Of a stretch of 64,000 bases of DNA, positions 9,266 to 18,942 are shown in pieces (positions within the stretch are counted from its first letter, which is position 1; the number at the start of each line of letters is the position of its first letter). The stretch covers positions 806,001 to 870,000 of the forward strand of contig NZ_CP069354.1 in assembly GCF_016864375.1 (NCBI RefSeq), given 5' to 3'. The stretch comes from Microvirga sp. VF16. GTDB taxonomy: Bacteria; Pseudomonadota; Alphaproteobacteria; Rhizobiales; Beijerinckiaceae. The notes below the pieces were generated by a model. The model made no database searches, was not told the origin of the DNA, and was given only the letters and a program-made list of their open reading frames with translations. Both the position numbers and the translations under genes were made by a program.

Positions 9266-9679
9266 ATGAAGCCGCATCGCAGGATCCTCAAGCAGCCGGT
9301 GGTTCTCCTGGTCGAAGACGAACCCCTCGTTCGCCTCACCCAGGTCGATATCCTGCGGGAGGCCGAGTTCTGGGTCGTCGAGGCACAGGATGCCGACGAG
9401 GCCTTCGATCTGCTGAAGGCGCGCCCCGACATCTCGGCCGTACTCACGGACGTGAACATGCCAGGCTCCATGGACGGATTCGAGTTTGCGCGTCTCGTCC
9501 GGCAGGGATGGCCGGAGGTGGGGGTGCTCGTGATCTCCGGCAAAACCGGCCCCGGCCCGGGCGATCTGCCGCCCAACACCGACTTTCTTCACAAACCCAT
9601 TCGCCCGGACGATCTGGTGGCGGCCCTTGTAAAGATCATGGCGACGACGCCGCAAAGCGGCGTGGCGCAGGAATCTTAA
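9266..9679 (+). CDS. Single-domain response regulator
   Basis: A 137-aa receiver-only protein, started here at ATG 9266 (MKPHRRILKQ); an in-frame upstream start at 9221 is less likely. Features in order are LLVEDEP (acidic pair), LTDVNMPGSMDGFEF (phospho-acceptor Asp), VLVISGK (switch Ser) and FLHKPIRPDDL (invariant Lys). It is a close relative of the preceding regulator and lies on the same strand about 90 bases downstream. The pair probably arose by tandem duplication and their kinase is encoded elsewhere. Confidence 0.9.
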   Translation: MKPHRRILKQPVVLLVEDEPLVRLTQVDILREAEFWVVEAQDADEAFDLLKARPDISAVLTDVNMPGSMDGFEFARLVRQGWPEVGVLVISGKTGPGPGDLPPNTDFLHKPIRPDDLVAALVKIMATTPQSGVAQES

Positions 9680-9707
9680 GGCCAAGTCATTTAGAGAACA
9701 GACCCGC

Positions 9708-9816
9708 GTGTCATCCCCGACGGGCGAAGCGCGGGAAGGGGGTCCCCTCACACGCTCAGCACCATGGATTCCCTTCCCCTCCGGTGGCTTTCGCCATCTC
9801 CGGCCGGGAATGATAC
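9708..9816. repeat. Dispersed intergenic palindromic element (REP/RIME-like)
   Basis: The segment opens with GTGTCATCCCCGAC and closes with CGGCCGGGAATGATAC, and internal GGGAAGGGGGTCC faces GGATTCCCTTCCC. It is therefore a long imperfect hairpin filling the gap after the response regulator. The layout matches the common dispersed palindromes of Hyphomicrobiales genomes; membership of a named family is inference. Confidence 0.6.
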
Positions 9817-9878
9817 TGTTGCCTCCTCTCCCACGTTATGACCAGCACAGGGGCGGTGATGACGGGGAGAGGTGGCCA

Positions 9879-12800
9879 TCACGCGCGAAGCTGCTGCAGT
9901 GCGCGGTTGTCCATCATCACGGGCTCCGCGGCCAGACGCTCCCACAGGCGCTCGACATACGACTGCACCTGATGAATGGCGGCTTCCTTGACCGGGCCGT
10001 AGCCGCGAATGTCCATCGGGGCTTTGGCAATGGCGAGCAGGTCGGTGAAGCGCCGTTGATCGAGATTGCCGAGAATCCTGTCGATCTGGTTCTCGTACCA
10101 GCCGATCAGAGCCCGTTCCGTGCGCCGCTCGGCCGTGTAGCCGAAGATGTCGAAGGGGGTGCCGCGCAGCATCTTCAGCTTGGCGAGAACGGACATCGGG
10201 GTCTGGATCCAGGGACCGAAGCTGTGCTTCCTCGGGCGGCCGCGGGCATCGAGCTTCGACGGCAGAAGTGGCGGCGCCAGATGGTAATGCACTGTGAAGT
10301 CGCCCTCGAATTTCTGCTGCAGCTCGTCGAGGAAGCCGGTTTCCATGTGAAGGCGCGCGACCTCGTATTCGTCCTTGTAGGCCATGAGCTTGAAGAGCGC
10401 GCGCGCCACGGCGTCGGTCAGCGTCTCGGAGCCGAGAGCGCTTTCCGCCTTGCGGACACGCGCCACCATGGCCGCAAACCGAGCGGCATAGGCGGCATTC
10501 TGATAATCGGTGAGGAACGCGACCCGCCGCGCGATCACCTGATCGAGCGTCTCGATCTCGTCCGGCTTGTCGCCGGCCGCCCGGTGCACGACGTCAGGAT
10601 CGGCGCTGAGCAGCCGGCCCCAGGCGAAGGCCTGCTTGTTGCGCTCGACGGTGACCCCGTTGAGTTCGATGGCGTGCGACAGGGCCGCGAGTGAAACCGG
10701 CACGAGCCCCTGCTGCCATGCAAAGCCGAGCATCATCACGTTGGCATAGACGGTGTCGCCGAGCAGCGTCTCGGCGAGCGCGTTGGCATCGAGCGTCGCC
10801 ATGTTCCCAGTTCCGATCACCCGCTCGATGGCGCGCAGGCGCGTGCGGCTGGCGAGATCCGCATCGCGGAAACGCACCACGTCGCCGGTCGGCATCTCCG
10901 CCGTATTCACCACGGCCCGCGTGCCATGGCGATAGGTGCCCGACGCCTTGGGCGAGGAGCTGACGACGAGATCGCAGCCGATCAGTGCATCGGCGGCACC
11001 CTGGTCGATGCGGACCTGATGAAGCGCGTCGGGGTTCGCTGCAAGCCTGACATAGCTCAGCACGGGTCCGAATTTTTGTGCGAAGCCGGTGAAGTCCAGC
11101 ACCGACACGCCGCGCCGTTCCAGATGCGCCGCCATGCTGATGAGCGCGCCGATGGTGACGACACCGGTGCCGCCGACGCCGGTCACCAGCAGATCGAATG
11201 GTCTGTCAAGAGCGGGCAGGGCAGGGGATGGTAGCGTCGCGGCCCGCGCAGCGGCGTCGAAACCCGTCGTGGTCTTGGCCCGGCGGGTGGCGCCTTCCAC
11301 CGTGACGAAGCTGGGGCAGAAGCCTTCGAGGCAGGAAAAATCCTTGTTGCAGGTGGAGAGGTTGATCTTGCGCTTGCGGCCGAACGGCGTCTCCTTCGGC
11401 TCGACGCTCAGGCAATTGGACGCCACTGAGCAATCGCCGCAGCCTTCGCAGACGAGGTCGTTGATATAGGCGAAGCGCTTCGGGTCCTCCATCTGCCCGC
11501 GCTTGCGGCGGCGACGCTTTTCCGTGGCGCAGGCCTGCTCGTAGATCAGCACCGTGACGCCGGTGATCTCGCGCAGCTCCTTCTGCACCGCATCGAGGCC
11601 CTCGCGCGGATGAATCGTCACGCCTTTCGGGAGGTCCGCCGGGACGAATTTTTCAGGATGGTCCGACACCAGTGCGATGCGCGCCACGCCTTCGGCGCGA
11701 ACGCTGTGCGCAATGGCGTAGACACTCACCGGACCGTCCACCGGCTGGCCGCCGGTCATGGCGACTGCATCGTTGAACAGGATCTTGTAGGTGATGTTGG
11801 CGCCTGCCGCGATGGCCTGCCGGATCGCCATGGAGCCGGAATGGTAATAGGTGCCCTCGCCGAGGTTCTGGAAGATATGCCCCTGGCCTGTGAATTTCGA
11901 TGATGCAGCCCAGTTGACGCCCTCGCCGCCCATCTGGATCAGCGATGAGGTCTCGCGATCCATCCAGCTCGCCATGAAGTGACAGCCGATGCCGGCCAGC
12001 GCCTTCGAGCCTTCCGGCACCTTCGTCGAGGTGTTGTGCGGACAACCGGAGCAGAAATAGGGCGTGCGCGTTGCGCCCGGAACAGTGATCACGCGCTCTG
12101 CGTCTGGCGTGAGCGCCGCCGCACGCTGTGTCAGGTTGAGATCGGGAAAGATCGGATCGAGGCGTTTTGCCAGAACGCCGGCAAGGAAACGTGGCGAGAG
12201 CTCGCCTGTCCAGGGGATCAGTCTCTCGCCATTCTCGTCGTGCTTGCCGACCATGCGCTCCGGCTTCGAGCCCGGATAATCGTAAAAGTATTCCTTGAAC
12301 TGGCTCTCGATGATGCCGCGCTTTTCCTCGACCACGAGGATCTCGCGCTTGCCCTTCACGAATTCGAGTGCATCGTGCAGGGCGAGCGGCCAGACCATGC
12401 CGACCTTGTAGATGTCGATCCCGTGGGCTCGGCACGCAGCCTCATCGAGACCGATGAGGCGCAAAGCCTCCATCAGATCGAGATGCGCCTTGCCGGCGGT
12501 GACGATGCCATAGGTCGCTTGCGGGATGTCGTAGATGCGGCGGTCGATGGGGTTGGCCTTGGCGAAGGCATAGACCGCGTGCTTCTTCGCCTCCATGCGC
12601 TCCTCGATCTGAGGCCCCGGCAGATCCGGCCAGCGATAATGCAGACCGCCGGGCGGCGGCGTGAAATCGGGCTCAACGAATTGCCGCGGAGGCTGCAGCT
12701 CGACGGAGACGCCGGACTCGACGATCTCCGAGACCGCCTTGAAGCCGACCCACATGCCGGAGAAGCGGCTCAGCGCATAACCGTATTCGCCGAACTCAAG

Positions 12801-13349
12801 ATACTCGCTGACGCCCGCCGGATGCAGCGTCGGCATGAACCAGCTCATGAAGGCGACGTCGGATTGATGCGGCATCGACGAGGATACGCAGCCATGATCG
12901 TCGCCGGCGATCACCAGCACGCCGCCATGGGGCGACGAGCCATAGGCGTTGCCGTGCTTGAGCGCATCGCCCGAGCGGTCGATGCCGGGCCCTTTGCCGT
13001 ACCACAGGCCGAACACGCCCTGGACCTGCCTTTCGGGATTGGTCTCCACCTGCTGCGAGCCGAGAACCGCGGTTGCCGCGAGATCCTCGTTGACGGCGGG
13101 CAGGAACTCGATCCGGTGCTCTTTCAGCTGATCCTTCACACGCCAGAGTTCGAGATCGACACCGCCGAGCGGCGATCCGCGATAACCGGACACGAAGCCT
13201 GCCGTGTCGAGCCCTGTTTCTTTGTCCCGCTTGGCCTGATCGAGCACGATGCGGACGAGGGCCTGTGTGCCGGTCAGGAAGACCCTGCCATTTTCACGGC
13301 TGTATCGGTCGGAGAGCCGATAGGAATCGAGTGACGGAGCATGGTCCAT
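9879..13349 (-). CDS. Indolepyruvate ferredoxin oxidoreductase, fused alpha/gamma form
   Basis: Thiamine-dependent oxidative decarboxylase of aryl-pyruvates (indolepyruvate, phenylpyruvate) to the aryl-acetyl-CoA, passing electrons to ferredoxin. The 1156 aa fuse the domains that archaea encode as IorA and IorB. The N-terminal pyrimidine-binding region includes FVSGYRGSPLGGVDLEL. The TPP domain (about 430-560) includes FCSGCPHNTSTKVPEGS and AVAMTGGQPVDG. A ferredoxin-like domain has CEGCGDCSVASNC, and the C-terminal gamma domain begins DLLVTGVGGTGVVTIGAL. It is divergent from an Lrp-type regulator and beside the paa genes, which suggests conversion of phenylalanine-derived phenylpyruvate straight to phenylacetyl-CoA. 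Confidence 0.95.
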   Translation of the reverse strand: MDHAPSLDSYRLSDRYSRENGRVFLTGTQALVRIVLDQAKRDKETGLDTAGFVSGYRGSPLGGVDLELWRVKDQLKEHRIEFLPAVNEDLAATAVLGSQQVETNPERQVQGVFGLWYGKGPGIDRSGDALKHGNAYGSSPHGGVLVIAGDDHGCVSSSMPHQSDVAFMSWFMPTLHPAGVSEYLEFGEYGYALSRFSGMWVGFKAVSEIVESGVSVELQPPRQFVEPDFTPPPGGLHYRWPDLPGPQIEERMEAKKHAVYAFAKANPIDRRIYDIPQATYGIVTAGKAHLDLMEALRLIGLDEAACRAHGIDIYKVGMVWPLALHDALEFVKGKREILVVEEKRGIIESQFKEYFYDYPGSKPERMVGKHDENGERLIPWTGELSPRFLAGVLAKRLDPIFPDLNLTQRAAALTPDAERVITVPGATRTPYFCSGCPHNTSTKVPEGSKALAGIGCHFMASWMDRETSSLIQMGGEGVNWAASSKFTGQGHIFQNLGEGTYYHSGSMAIRQAIAAGANITYKILFNDAVAMTGGQPVDGPVSVYAIAHSVRAEGVARIALVSDHPEKFVPADLPKGVTIHPREGLDAVQKELREITGVTVLIYEQACATEKRRRRKRGQMEDPKRFAYINDLVCEGCGDCSVASNCLSVEPKETPFGRKRKINLSTCNKDFSCLEGFCPSFVTVEGATRRAKTTTGFDAAARAATLPSPALPALDRPFDLLVTGVGGTGVVTIGALISMAAHLERRGVSVLDFTGFAQKFGPVLSYVRLAANPDALHQVRIDQGAADALIGCDLVVSSSPKASGTYRHGTRAVVNTAEMPTGDVVRFRDADLASRTRLRAIERVIGTGNMATLDANALAETLLGDTVYANVMMLGFAWQQGLVPVSLAALSHAIELNGVTVERNKQAFAWGRLLSADPDVVHRAAGDKPDEIETLDQVIARRVAFLTDYQNAAYAARFAAMVARVRKAESALGSETLTDAVARALFKLMAYKDEYEVARLHMETGFLDELQQKFEGDFTVHYHLAPPLLPSKLDARGRPRKHSFGPWIQTPMSVLAKLKMLRGTPFDIFGYTAERRTERALIGWYENQIDRILGNLDQRRFTDLLAIAKAPMDIRGYGPVKEAAIHQVQSYVERLWERLAAEPVMMDNRALQQLRA

Positions 13350-13481
13350 GGATCTGATCCCGGAACGAGAAACGCTATCTTTTGGCTTCTCTAGAATAAT
13401 CCTGAACTGCTGGTAGGTGCTTTCTATTCATTCCCCTTCTAGGGCTCTTCGCGGTAGATATTCTGCGAGTAGGACCTATAA

Positions 13482-13964
13482 ATGGTAGAAAATGCCATAG
13501 AGGGTGTCATGCTGGAGAAGCAGGACGAGCACATTCTGGCGCAGCTTCAGAAGGAGGGGCGCACCACGAACCAGCAACTGGCGGAGGATGTGGGCATGTC
13601 CACCTCGGCCTGCTGGCGGCGCGTGCGCGCCTTGGAAGAATCCGGCGTGATCGTAGGCTATTCGGCTTTGGTGGACCGGGAGAAGGCGGGGTTTGCGACC
13701 TCCGCCATCCTGCATGTATCGCTCGAGCGGCACGATGCGAAATTCGTCGACGAGTTCGTTTCTCGTGTCACGGCGCGCGCCGAGGTCATGGAGTGCTTCG
13801 CGACCACCGGCGATGCCGATTATCACCTGCGCGTCGTGGTGCGCGACATGAAAGCCTACAACGAGTTCCTGGACGAGTTCATGTTCCGGCTACCCGGCAT
13901 CCGCTATGTCCGCACCAACGTGATCCTGAAAGAGATCAAGACCAGCGTGGCGCTGCCGTTCTGA
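13482..13964 (+). CDS. Lrp/AsnC family transcriptional regulator
   Basis: A 160-aa amino-acid-responsive regulator. The N-terminal winged helix-turn-helix covers about residues 10-65 (LAEDVGMSTSACWRRVRALEESGVI) and the C-terminal RAM ligand-binding domain about 70-155 (ATTGDADYHLRVVVRDM). It is divergent from the indolepyruvate oxidoreductase gene across 132 bp, the classical arrangement for an Lrp member controlling a neighbouring amino-acid catabolic gene. The effector is plausibly phenylalanine, tryptophan or a keto acid (inference). ATG 13482 has a weak ribosome site; ATG 13509 with GAGGG upstream is a good alternative. Confidence 0.92.
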   Translation: MVENAIEGVMLEKQDEHILAQLQKEGRTTNQQLAEDVGMSTSACWRRVRALEESGVIVGYSALVDREKAGFATSAILHVSLERHDAKFVDEFVSRVTARAEVMECFATTGDADYHLRVVVRDMKAYNEFLDEFMFRLPGIRYVRTNVILKEIKTSVALPF

Positions 13965-13997
13965 GGGGCGGGCTTATAAACAACGCAACGCGTGTTT

Positions 13998-14170
13998 CCC
14001 TCCCCCTTGTGGGGAGGGATGAAGGGTGGGGGCGGAAAGTAGAGCGCTGCATTTGATTCAAGACACGAGCCGCCTCTACACGTCATCACCGGCCTTGTGC
14101 CGGTGATCCCGATTGGAAAAGAGCGGTGCTTCACAGCGTCGGGATGGCCGGGACAAGCCCGGCCATGACG
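13998..14170. repeat. Two intergenic palindromes in the gap after the Lrp gene
   Basis: CCCTCCCC (13998-14005) pairs with GGGGAGGG (14011-14018). A second element at 14081-14170 opens with CGTCATCACCGGC and closes with AAGCCCGGCCATGACG, containing two internal hairpins. Both look like dispersed repeats common in this bacterial order. They occupy most of the roughly 300-bp gene-free stretch between 13964 and 14267; I see no gene there. Confidence 0.6.
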
Positions 14171-14266
14171 GGAAGATCCCACTCAGTCGAACCATCTCTT
14201 CCCCGCAAAGGAAGAGGAAGACAGTGTACAGCTTTTATGAGCCAGCCTCTGAGGACGGCAGGCGTT

Positions 14267-14692
14267 CTATTTGCTCTCCGGCAGCAGCGCGTAGGCGAGC
14301 TGCGCCATCGCCACGGGGCGCGTGTCGCCATCAGTGGTGAGCGTCACGCTCCCGAACGCCATGGTCCGTCCGAGGCGGATGACCTTCGCCTCCGCCAGCA
14401 CATCGGCATTGGCCGCGGGACGCAGGAAATGCATGGTCTGGTCCACCGTCGTCATGGGGCGATAAACGCCTCCGGCGGAGGAGACAGCGAACACCATCGC
14501 CGTATCGGCAAGGCTCATGAGCGCCTGGCCGCAGATCACGCCATTGTCGCGGCAGAGCTTTTCAGAAAATCGCATGCGCAGGACGGCGCCTGCATTACTG
14601 AGGCTCTCGATGGAGAGGTTGAGCTCCTGCACCCAGGGCGCGAAGACGCTGCCGAGCATCTCCTCGGCGGTGGCGCGGTCGAACATGGTCAT
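14267..14692 (-). CDS. PaaI-type hotdog thioesterase
   Basis: A 141-aa single hotdog-fold acyl-CoA thioesterase. NGVICGQALMSLADTAMVFAV is the hotdog helix of the PaaI/DUF4442-like group, although the usual HGG triplet is replaced by CGQ. The second strand pair is MTTVDQTMHFLRPA. Such enzymes release CoA when aromatic acyl-CoA intermediates accumulate. ATG 14692 follows GGGGGA; an in-frame ATG at 14707 is possible. It lies just downstream of the hydratase/dehydrogenase gene in the paaZ operon, and a second, more typical paaI is at 26738-27196. Confidence 0.85.
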   Translation of the reverse strand: MTMFDRATAEEMLGSVFAPWVQELNLSIESLSNAGAVLRMRFSEKLCRDNGVICGQALMSLADTAMVFAVSSAGGVYRPMTTVDQTMHFLRPAANADVLAEAKVIRLGRTMAFGSVTLTTDGDTRPVAMAQLAYALLPESK

Positions 14693-14746
14693 GAGTCCCC
14701 CAGTCATTGGCTTTTATCGTTCATTCCGCACTCTTGAGGCGCGGGT

Positions 14747-16837
14747 TTACGGATAGAACTTCGCGTTCGAGGCCGCGCGGCTGGTGAGGCTTTCGGCGAC
14801 CTCCCAGCCGGGACCGTCCCGCTCGGCCCGCTCCCTCGCCTGATCGAGAATGGATTGCAGTCCCACGCGGTCCGCCTCGAACAGCGGCCCGCCGCGCCAG
14901 GCCGGATAGCCATAGCCGTGCATCATCACCACATCGACATCGAGCGGGCGCTCGACGATGCGCTCGTCGAGGATCTTGCAGGCTTCGTTGACGATGGCGG
15001 CCCGGATGCGCGACTGGATCTCGTCTGCCGAAATCGAGCGCCGTGTCAGCCCGCGCCGCTGCGAGGATTCCTCCACGAGCGCGGTGACGAGGGGATCGAT
15101 CTCCCGCTTGCCGCCCTCATAGCGATACCAGCCGGCTCCGGTCTTGCGGCCGAAGCGGCCTGCTTCGCAAAGGCGGTCGGCAATGTCAACGTAGCGCTCG
15201 CGCGGATCACGGGTCGGCGCCAGACGTTTCCGGCGCGCCCAGGCGATGTCGAGACCGGCGAGATCCGAAACGGCAAACGGTCCCATCGGGAAGCCGAAGT
15301 CTTCGAGAGCGGCATCGACCTCATGCGGCAGAGCGCCTTCCTCGAGCAGATACTCCGCCTGCTGGCGATAGCGCGACAGGATGCGGTTGCCGACGAAGCC
15401 GTCGCAGACGCGGCAGACGACCGGAATCTTGCGCAGACGCTTGGCGAGGCTCAGGCCCGTCGCGACGACATCGTCGGCCGTCGCATCGGTGCGCACGATC
15501 TCGAGGAGCTTCATGATGTTGGCCGGACTGAAGAAGTGCAGCCCCACCACATCGACCGGCCGCGACGTGGCCGCGGCGATCAGATTGATGTCAAGGTAGC
15601 TGGTATTCGTTGCCAGGATCGTTCCAGGCTTCAGGATCGCATCGAGATCGCGAAACAGCGTCCGCTTGACCTCCAGATCCTCGAATACCGCCTCGATGAC
15701 GAGATCGCGATCCGACAGGGCATCCGTCCCGACCGCATAACTAATGGCCTGCAGGCGTTCGTCCCTTGCCGCAGTTGTGAGCCGGCCGCTCGCAACCTGC
15801 TTGTCGTAAACGTCCGTGATCCGTGCCTGCCCGGCGGCGAGCGCCTGTTCGCTGGTCTCGACTACTTTGACGTCGAAGCCTGCATCGGCAAAGGCAATGG
15901 CGATGCCGGAGCCCATCGTTCCAGCACCAACGATCCCGACCTTCTGGACGGGACGCGGCTCAACTGAGTCGAGCCCCGGAAGGCGTGTGACTTCCCGCTC
16001 GGCAAAGAAGGCATGGCGCAGGGCGGCCGACTGCTCGGACGAACGCAGCTCCAGGAACGTCTCACGCTCCCGCGCCATGCCGTCGCTCAGCGGCAGAGTA
16101 GCAGACAGCAGGACAAGTTCCGCAGCCTTCCCGGGCGCCTCGGCGCCTCTGGCCTTTCTGCGGATCTCCGCGAGTTTTCCAACTGTGGCTTGTGTTTCCA
16201 GCGCTGTCACAGTCCGCTCACCGGTGCGGCGCAGCGGCTGGCCGACCAGTTCTCGCGCGAGTTCCATCGCATCCTGACGCAGATCGCCGGAGGAGAGGCG
16301 GTCAATGAGGCCGAGGCGCAGAGCTTCCGCCGCCTTCACGGTTCTTCCGCTCGTCACGAGATCGAGGGCAGCTTCCAAGCCGACAAGCCGAGGCAAACGC
16401 TGCGTGCCTCCGGCTCCCGGAACCAGCCCGAGTTTGACCTCCGGCATGCCAAAACTCGCGTCAGGCACGGCCACACGGGCATGACATGCCAGCGCAATCT
16501 CGCAGCCGCCGCCGAGAGCCGTGCCGTGAACCGCCGCCACGACCGGCTTGGAGCAGGCTTCGATGGCGTTGATCACATCGGGCAAATGAGGCTCCCGAGG
16601 AGTCTGACCGAACTCGCGAATGTCCGCTCCCGCCACGAAGGTACGACCGGCGCAGGCAATCACGACAGCTTCGATCTGCGAATTGCGGTCGACCTCCTGA
16701 ATTGCTGCGAGCAATCCCGCTCTGACCGCCTGCGACGTGGCATTGACCGGAGGATTGTCGATCTCAATCAGGGCGACAGGAATCGTCTGGACCAGCCTGA
16801 CAGGTTCTGTCCCATCAGGTGTGACTGCCGCCGTCAT
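14747..16837 (-). CDS. Fused enoyl-CoA hydratase / 3-hydroxyacyl-CoA dehydrogenase
   Basis: A 696-aa bifunctional beta-oxidation enzyme. Residues 1-190 form a crotonase domain with both catalytic glutamates visible (GGGCEIALACH and MPEVKLGLVPGAGGT). The NAD-binding dehydrogenase domain starts about 300 with VGIVGAGTMGSGIAIAFADAG, followed by two C-terminal 3HCDH domains (CDGFVGNRILSRYRQQ; MMHGYGYPAWRGGP). It overlaps the paaZ stop by ATGA, so it belongs to the phenylacetate operon. It would cover the steps done by separate PaaF and PaaH in E. coli: hydration of dehydroadipyl-CoA and oxidation of 3-hydroxyadipyl-CoA. No PaaJ thiolase lies in the window. Confidence 0.93.
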   Translation of the reverse strand: MTAAVTPDGTEPVRLVQTIPVALIEIDNPPVNATSQAVRAGLLAAIQEVDRNSQIEAVVIACAGRTFVAGADIREFGQTPREPHLPDVINAIEACSKPVVAAVHGTALGGGCEIALACHARVAVPDASFGMPEVKLGLVPGAGGTQRLPRLVGLEAALDLVTSGRTVKAAEALRLGLIDRLSSGDLRQDAMELARELVGQPLRRTGERTVTALETQATVGKLAEIRRKARGAEAPGKAAELVLLSATLPLSDGMARERETFLELRSSEQSAALRHAFFAEREVTRLPGLDSVEPRPVQKVGIVGAGTMGSGIAIAFADAGFDVKVVETSEQALAAGQARITDVYDKQVASGRLTTAARDERLQAISYAVGTDALSDRDLVIEAVFEDLEVKRTLFRDLDAILKPGTILATNTSYLDINLIAAATSRPVDVVGLHFFSPANIMKLLEIVRTDATADDVVATGLSLAKRLRKIPVVCRVCDGFVGNRILSRYRQQAEYLLEEGALPHEVDAALEDFGFPMGPFAVSDLAGLDIAWARRKRLAPTRDPRERYVDIADRLCEAGRFGRKTGAGWYRYEGGKREIDPLVTALVEESSQRRGLTRRSISADEIQSRIRAAIVNEACKILDERIVERPLDVDVVMMHGYGYPAWRGGPLFEADRVGLQSILDQARERAERDGPGWEVAESLTSRAASNAKFYP

Positions 16838-18861
16838 GGGCGCACCGCGTTCATCGTGAGGAGCTCATAGGTCGCGACCGTTTCACCCTTGTCCGTCATG
16901 ATCTCCACGTCCCAACGTACCTCGCCGTATTGCTCGTTGCGCGGCGATTTGGATTTGGCCGTCAGCCGGACCTTGATGGTCTCGCCCGGCTGCACGGGTT
17001 TGATGAACCGTAAGGAATCGAGACCGTAATTGGCAAGCACCGGTCCGAGATCCGGATCGACGAAAAGGCCTGCCGCGAAAGACAGGAGCAGATAGCCATG
17101 GGCGACGCGTCCGGGGAAGAACGGATGGTTCTTCGTGGCTTCCTCGCTCATATGGGCATAGAAAGTGTCCCCGGTGAATTCCGCGAAATGCTCGATATCC
17201 TCGAGGGTGATCGTGCGCTCCTTCGAGACGAAGGTCTGGCCGATGGCGAGGTCCTCGAAATAATAGCGGAAGGGGTGCCGTCCCTCTTCGATGGTCGGAG
17301 CGCCCTTGATCCAGCTTTGCGTCACGCGGGAGAGCATCGCGGGCGAGCCCTGCAGGGCTGTGCGCTGCATGTAGTGGTGCACACCGCGGATACCGCCGAG
17401 TTCCTCGCCGCCGCCGGCACGCCCCGGTCCGCCGTGGACCATATGTGGCATCGGCGAGCCGTGTCCGGTCTGCTCCTTGGCGCAGTCGCGGTCGATCAGC
17501 ACGAGGCGCCCGTGGAAAGCGCCGACGCCGAAGACGAGATCGGCGGCGGCAGCGGGATCGTAGGTATAGAGGGAGGCCACGAGACTGCCGTCGCCGCGAT
17601 TGGCCAGGGCCACGGCCTGATCGAGACCGTCATAGCCCATCACCGTGCAGACGGGTCCGAAAGCCTCGATGCTGTGCACGTTGGTGGCGCGGATCGGGTC
17701 CGGGCAATGCAGCAGGAGAGGGGGAAGGAAGGCGCCGCGCTCGCGGTCCGCGCCTTCGACCGCAAAATTATCGGGATCGCCCACAACGATGTCCGCTTCG
17801 CTCCGCAGCTTCGCCACCTGCGCTAGCACATCGCGGCGCTGGCCGAGGCCGACGACGGGCCCCATGCGGACGCTCTCGAGCTCCGGGTTGCCGACCCTGA
17901 TCTTGGAGAGCCGCTCACCCAAAGCCTCGATCACGGCAGACACATGGGCGCTGGGGGCAATGGCGCGCCGGATCGCCGTGCATTTCTGCCCGGCCTTGAC
18001 TGTCATCTCCTTCGCGACCTCCTTGATGAAGAGGTCGAATTCAGGTGTGCCAGGTCCGGCGTCAGGTGCAAGGATCGCCGAATTCAGAGAGTCGCGCTCG
18101 GCAATGAAGCGCACGGATTCGCGCGCGATGACCGGATGCCGCTGTAGCTTCTGAGCCGTGTCGGCCGAGCCGGTGAAGGACACGACATCCTGGCAGGTCA
18201 GGTGATCGAACAGATCGCCCGTGGAACCGACGATGCATTGGAGCGCGCCGTCCGGGAGGATACGGGATTCAGCAATCATGCGCACGAGCGCATGCGCCAC
18301 ATAGGAGGTGATCGTCGCAGGCTTCGTCACCACCGGCACGCCGGCCAGGATCGCAGGCGCGAGCTTTTCGAGCATGCCCCAGCAGGGGAAATTGAAGGCG
18401 TTGATGTGAACGGCGACGCCGTGTAGCGGCGTCATCACATGCTGGCCGACGAAGCTGCCGCCCTTCGAAAGGGGTTCGACATTTCCATCCAGAAGGAAGG
18501 TAGTGTTGGACAGCTCGCGCCGGCCCTTGGAGGCATAGACGAAAAGCGTGCCGATGCCGCCATCCACGTCGATGAAGTTGTCGGTGCGGGTGGTGCCGGT
18601 CTGGTACGAGAGCTTATAGAGCTGGTCCTTGCGCTCTGACAGATGAATGGCAAGACGTTTCAGCATCTCAGCGCGCTGATGGAAGGTCAGCCGACGCAAG
18701 GCGGGGCCGCCGACCTGCCGGGCGTAAGCGAGCACCCCGCCCATGTCGAGACCGCCGCTCGCCACTTCGGCAACCACGTCGCCGGTGACGGCACTGTGGA
18801 TCTGGGCTAGGTCCTGGCCGGGCGAGATCCAACTTCCGCGAACGAAGCTTTCAAGTCTCAT
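16834..18861 (-). CDS. paaZ: Oxepin-CoA hydrolase / 3-oxo-5,6-dehydrosuberyl-CoA semialdehyde dehydrogenase PaaZ
   Basis: Opens the oxepin-CoA ring and oxidises the resulting aldehyde. The 675 aa have the standard fused layout. Residues 1-520 are an aldehyde dehydrogenase with [24 protein letters not shown] and the catalytic cysteine in [13 protein letters not shown]. From about 535 there is a MaoC hydratase domain ([39 protein letters not shown]) with the expected Asp/His pair. It is first in an operon with the fused hydratase/dehydrogenase (ATGA overlap) and a thioesterase. A palindrome at 18922-18942 lies about 60 bases upstream of the start and is a likely operator. Confidence 0.96.
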   Translation of the reverse strand: MRLESFVRGSWISPGQDLAQIHSAVTGDVVAEVASGGLDMGGVLAYARQVGGPALRRLTFHQRAEMLKRLAIHLSERKDQLYKLSYQTGTTRTDNFIDVDGGIGTLFVYASKGRRELSNTTFLLDGNVEPLSKGGSFVGQHVMTPLHGVAVHINAFNFPCWGMLEKLAPAILAGVPVVTKPATITSYVAHALVRMIAESRILPDGALQCIVGSTGDLFDHLTCQDVVSFTGSADTAQKLQRHPVIARESVRFIAERDSLNSAILAPDAGPGTPEFDLFIKEVAKEMTVKAGQKCTAIRRAIAPSAHVSAVIEALGERLSKIRVGNPELESVRMGPVVGLGQRRDVLAQVAKLRSEADIVVGDPDNFAVEGADRERGAFLPPLLLHCPDPIRATNVHSIEAFGPVCTVMGYDGLDQAVALANRGDGSLVASLYTYDPAAAADLVFGVGAFHGRLVLIDRDCAKEQTGHGSPMPHMVHGGPGRAGGGEELGGIRGVHHYMQRTALQGSPAMLSRVTQSWIKGAPTIEEGRHPFRYYFEDLAIGQTFVSKERTITLEDIEHFAEFTGDTFYAHMSEEATKNHPFFPGRVAHGYLLLSFAAGLFVDPDLGPVLANYGLDSLRFIKPVQPGETIKVRLTAKSKSPRNEQYGEVRWDVEIMTDKGETVATYELLTMNAVRP

Positions 18862-18921
18862 GGGGCACCTTGGAATGATCCGCGCAGCCGCATTGGCGAT
18901 GCTGCTATCCTGCCCGCATTA

Positions 18922-18942
18922 TTAACCGACCGGCCGGTTAGT
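18922..18942. promoter_or_regulatory. Candidate PaaR operator between paaZ and paaX
   Basis: TAACCGACCGGCCGGTTA (18923-18940) is an 18-bp palindrome with one mismatched pair. The surrounding 21 bases match a second site at 28046-28066 in 16 positions (shared pattern TTRACCRACCGKCCGGTYA). TetR-family paa repressors are known to use CCG-rich palindromes of this sort. Binding by the TetR gene at 24734-25366 is inference. Confidence 0.6.

Noticed and set aside
11979..13334. 451-codon frame antisense to the indolepyruvate oxidoreductase
   Set aside because: Entirely inside a well-supported gene, with no translation signals.
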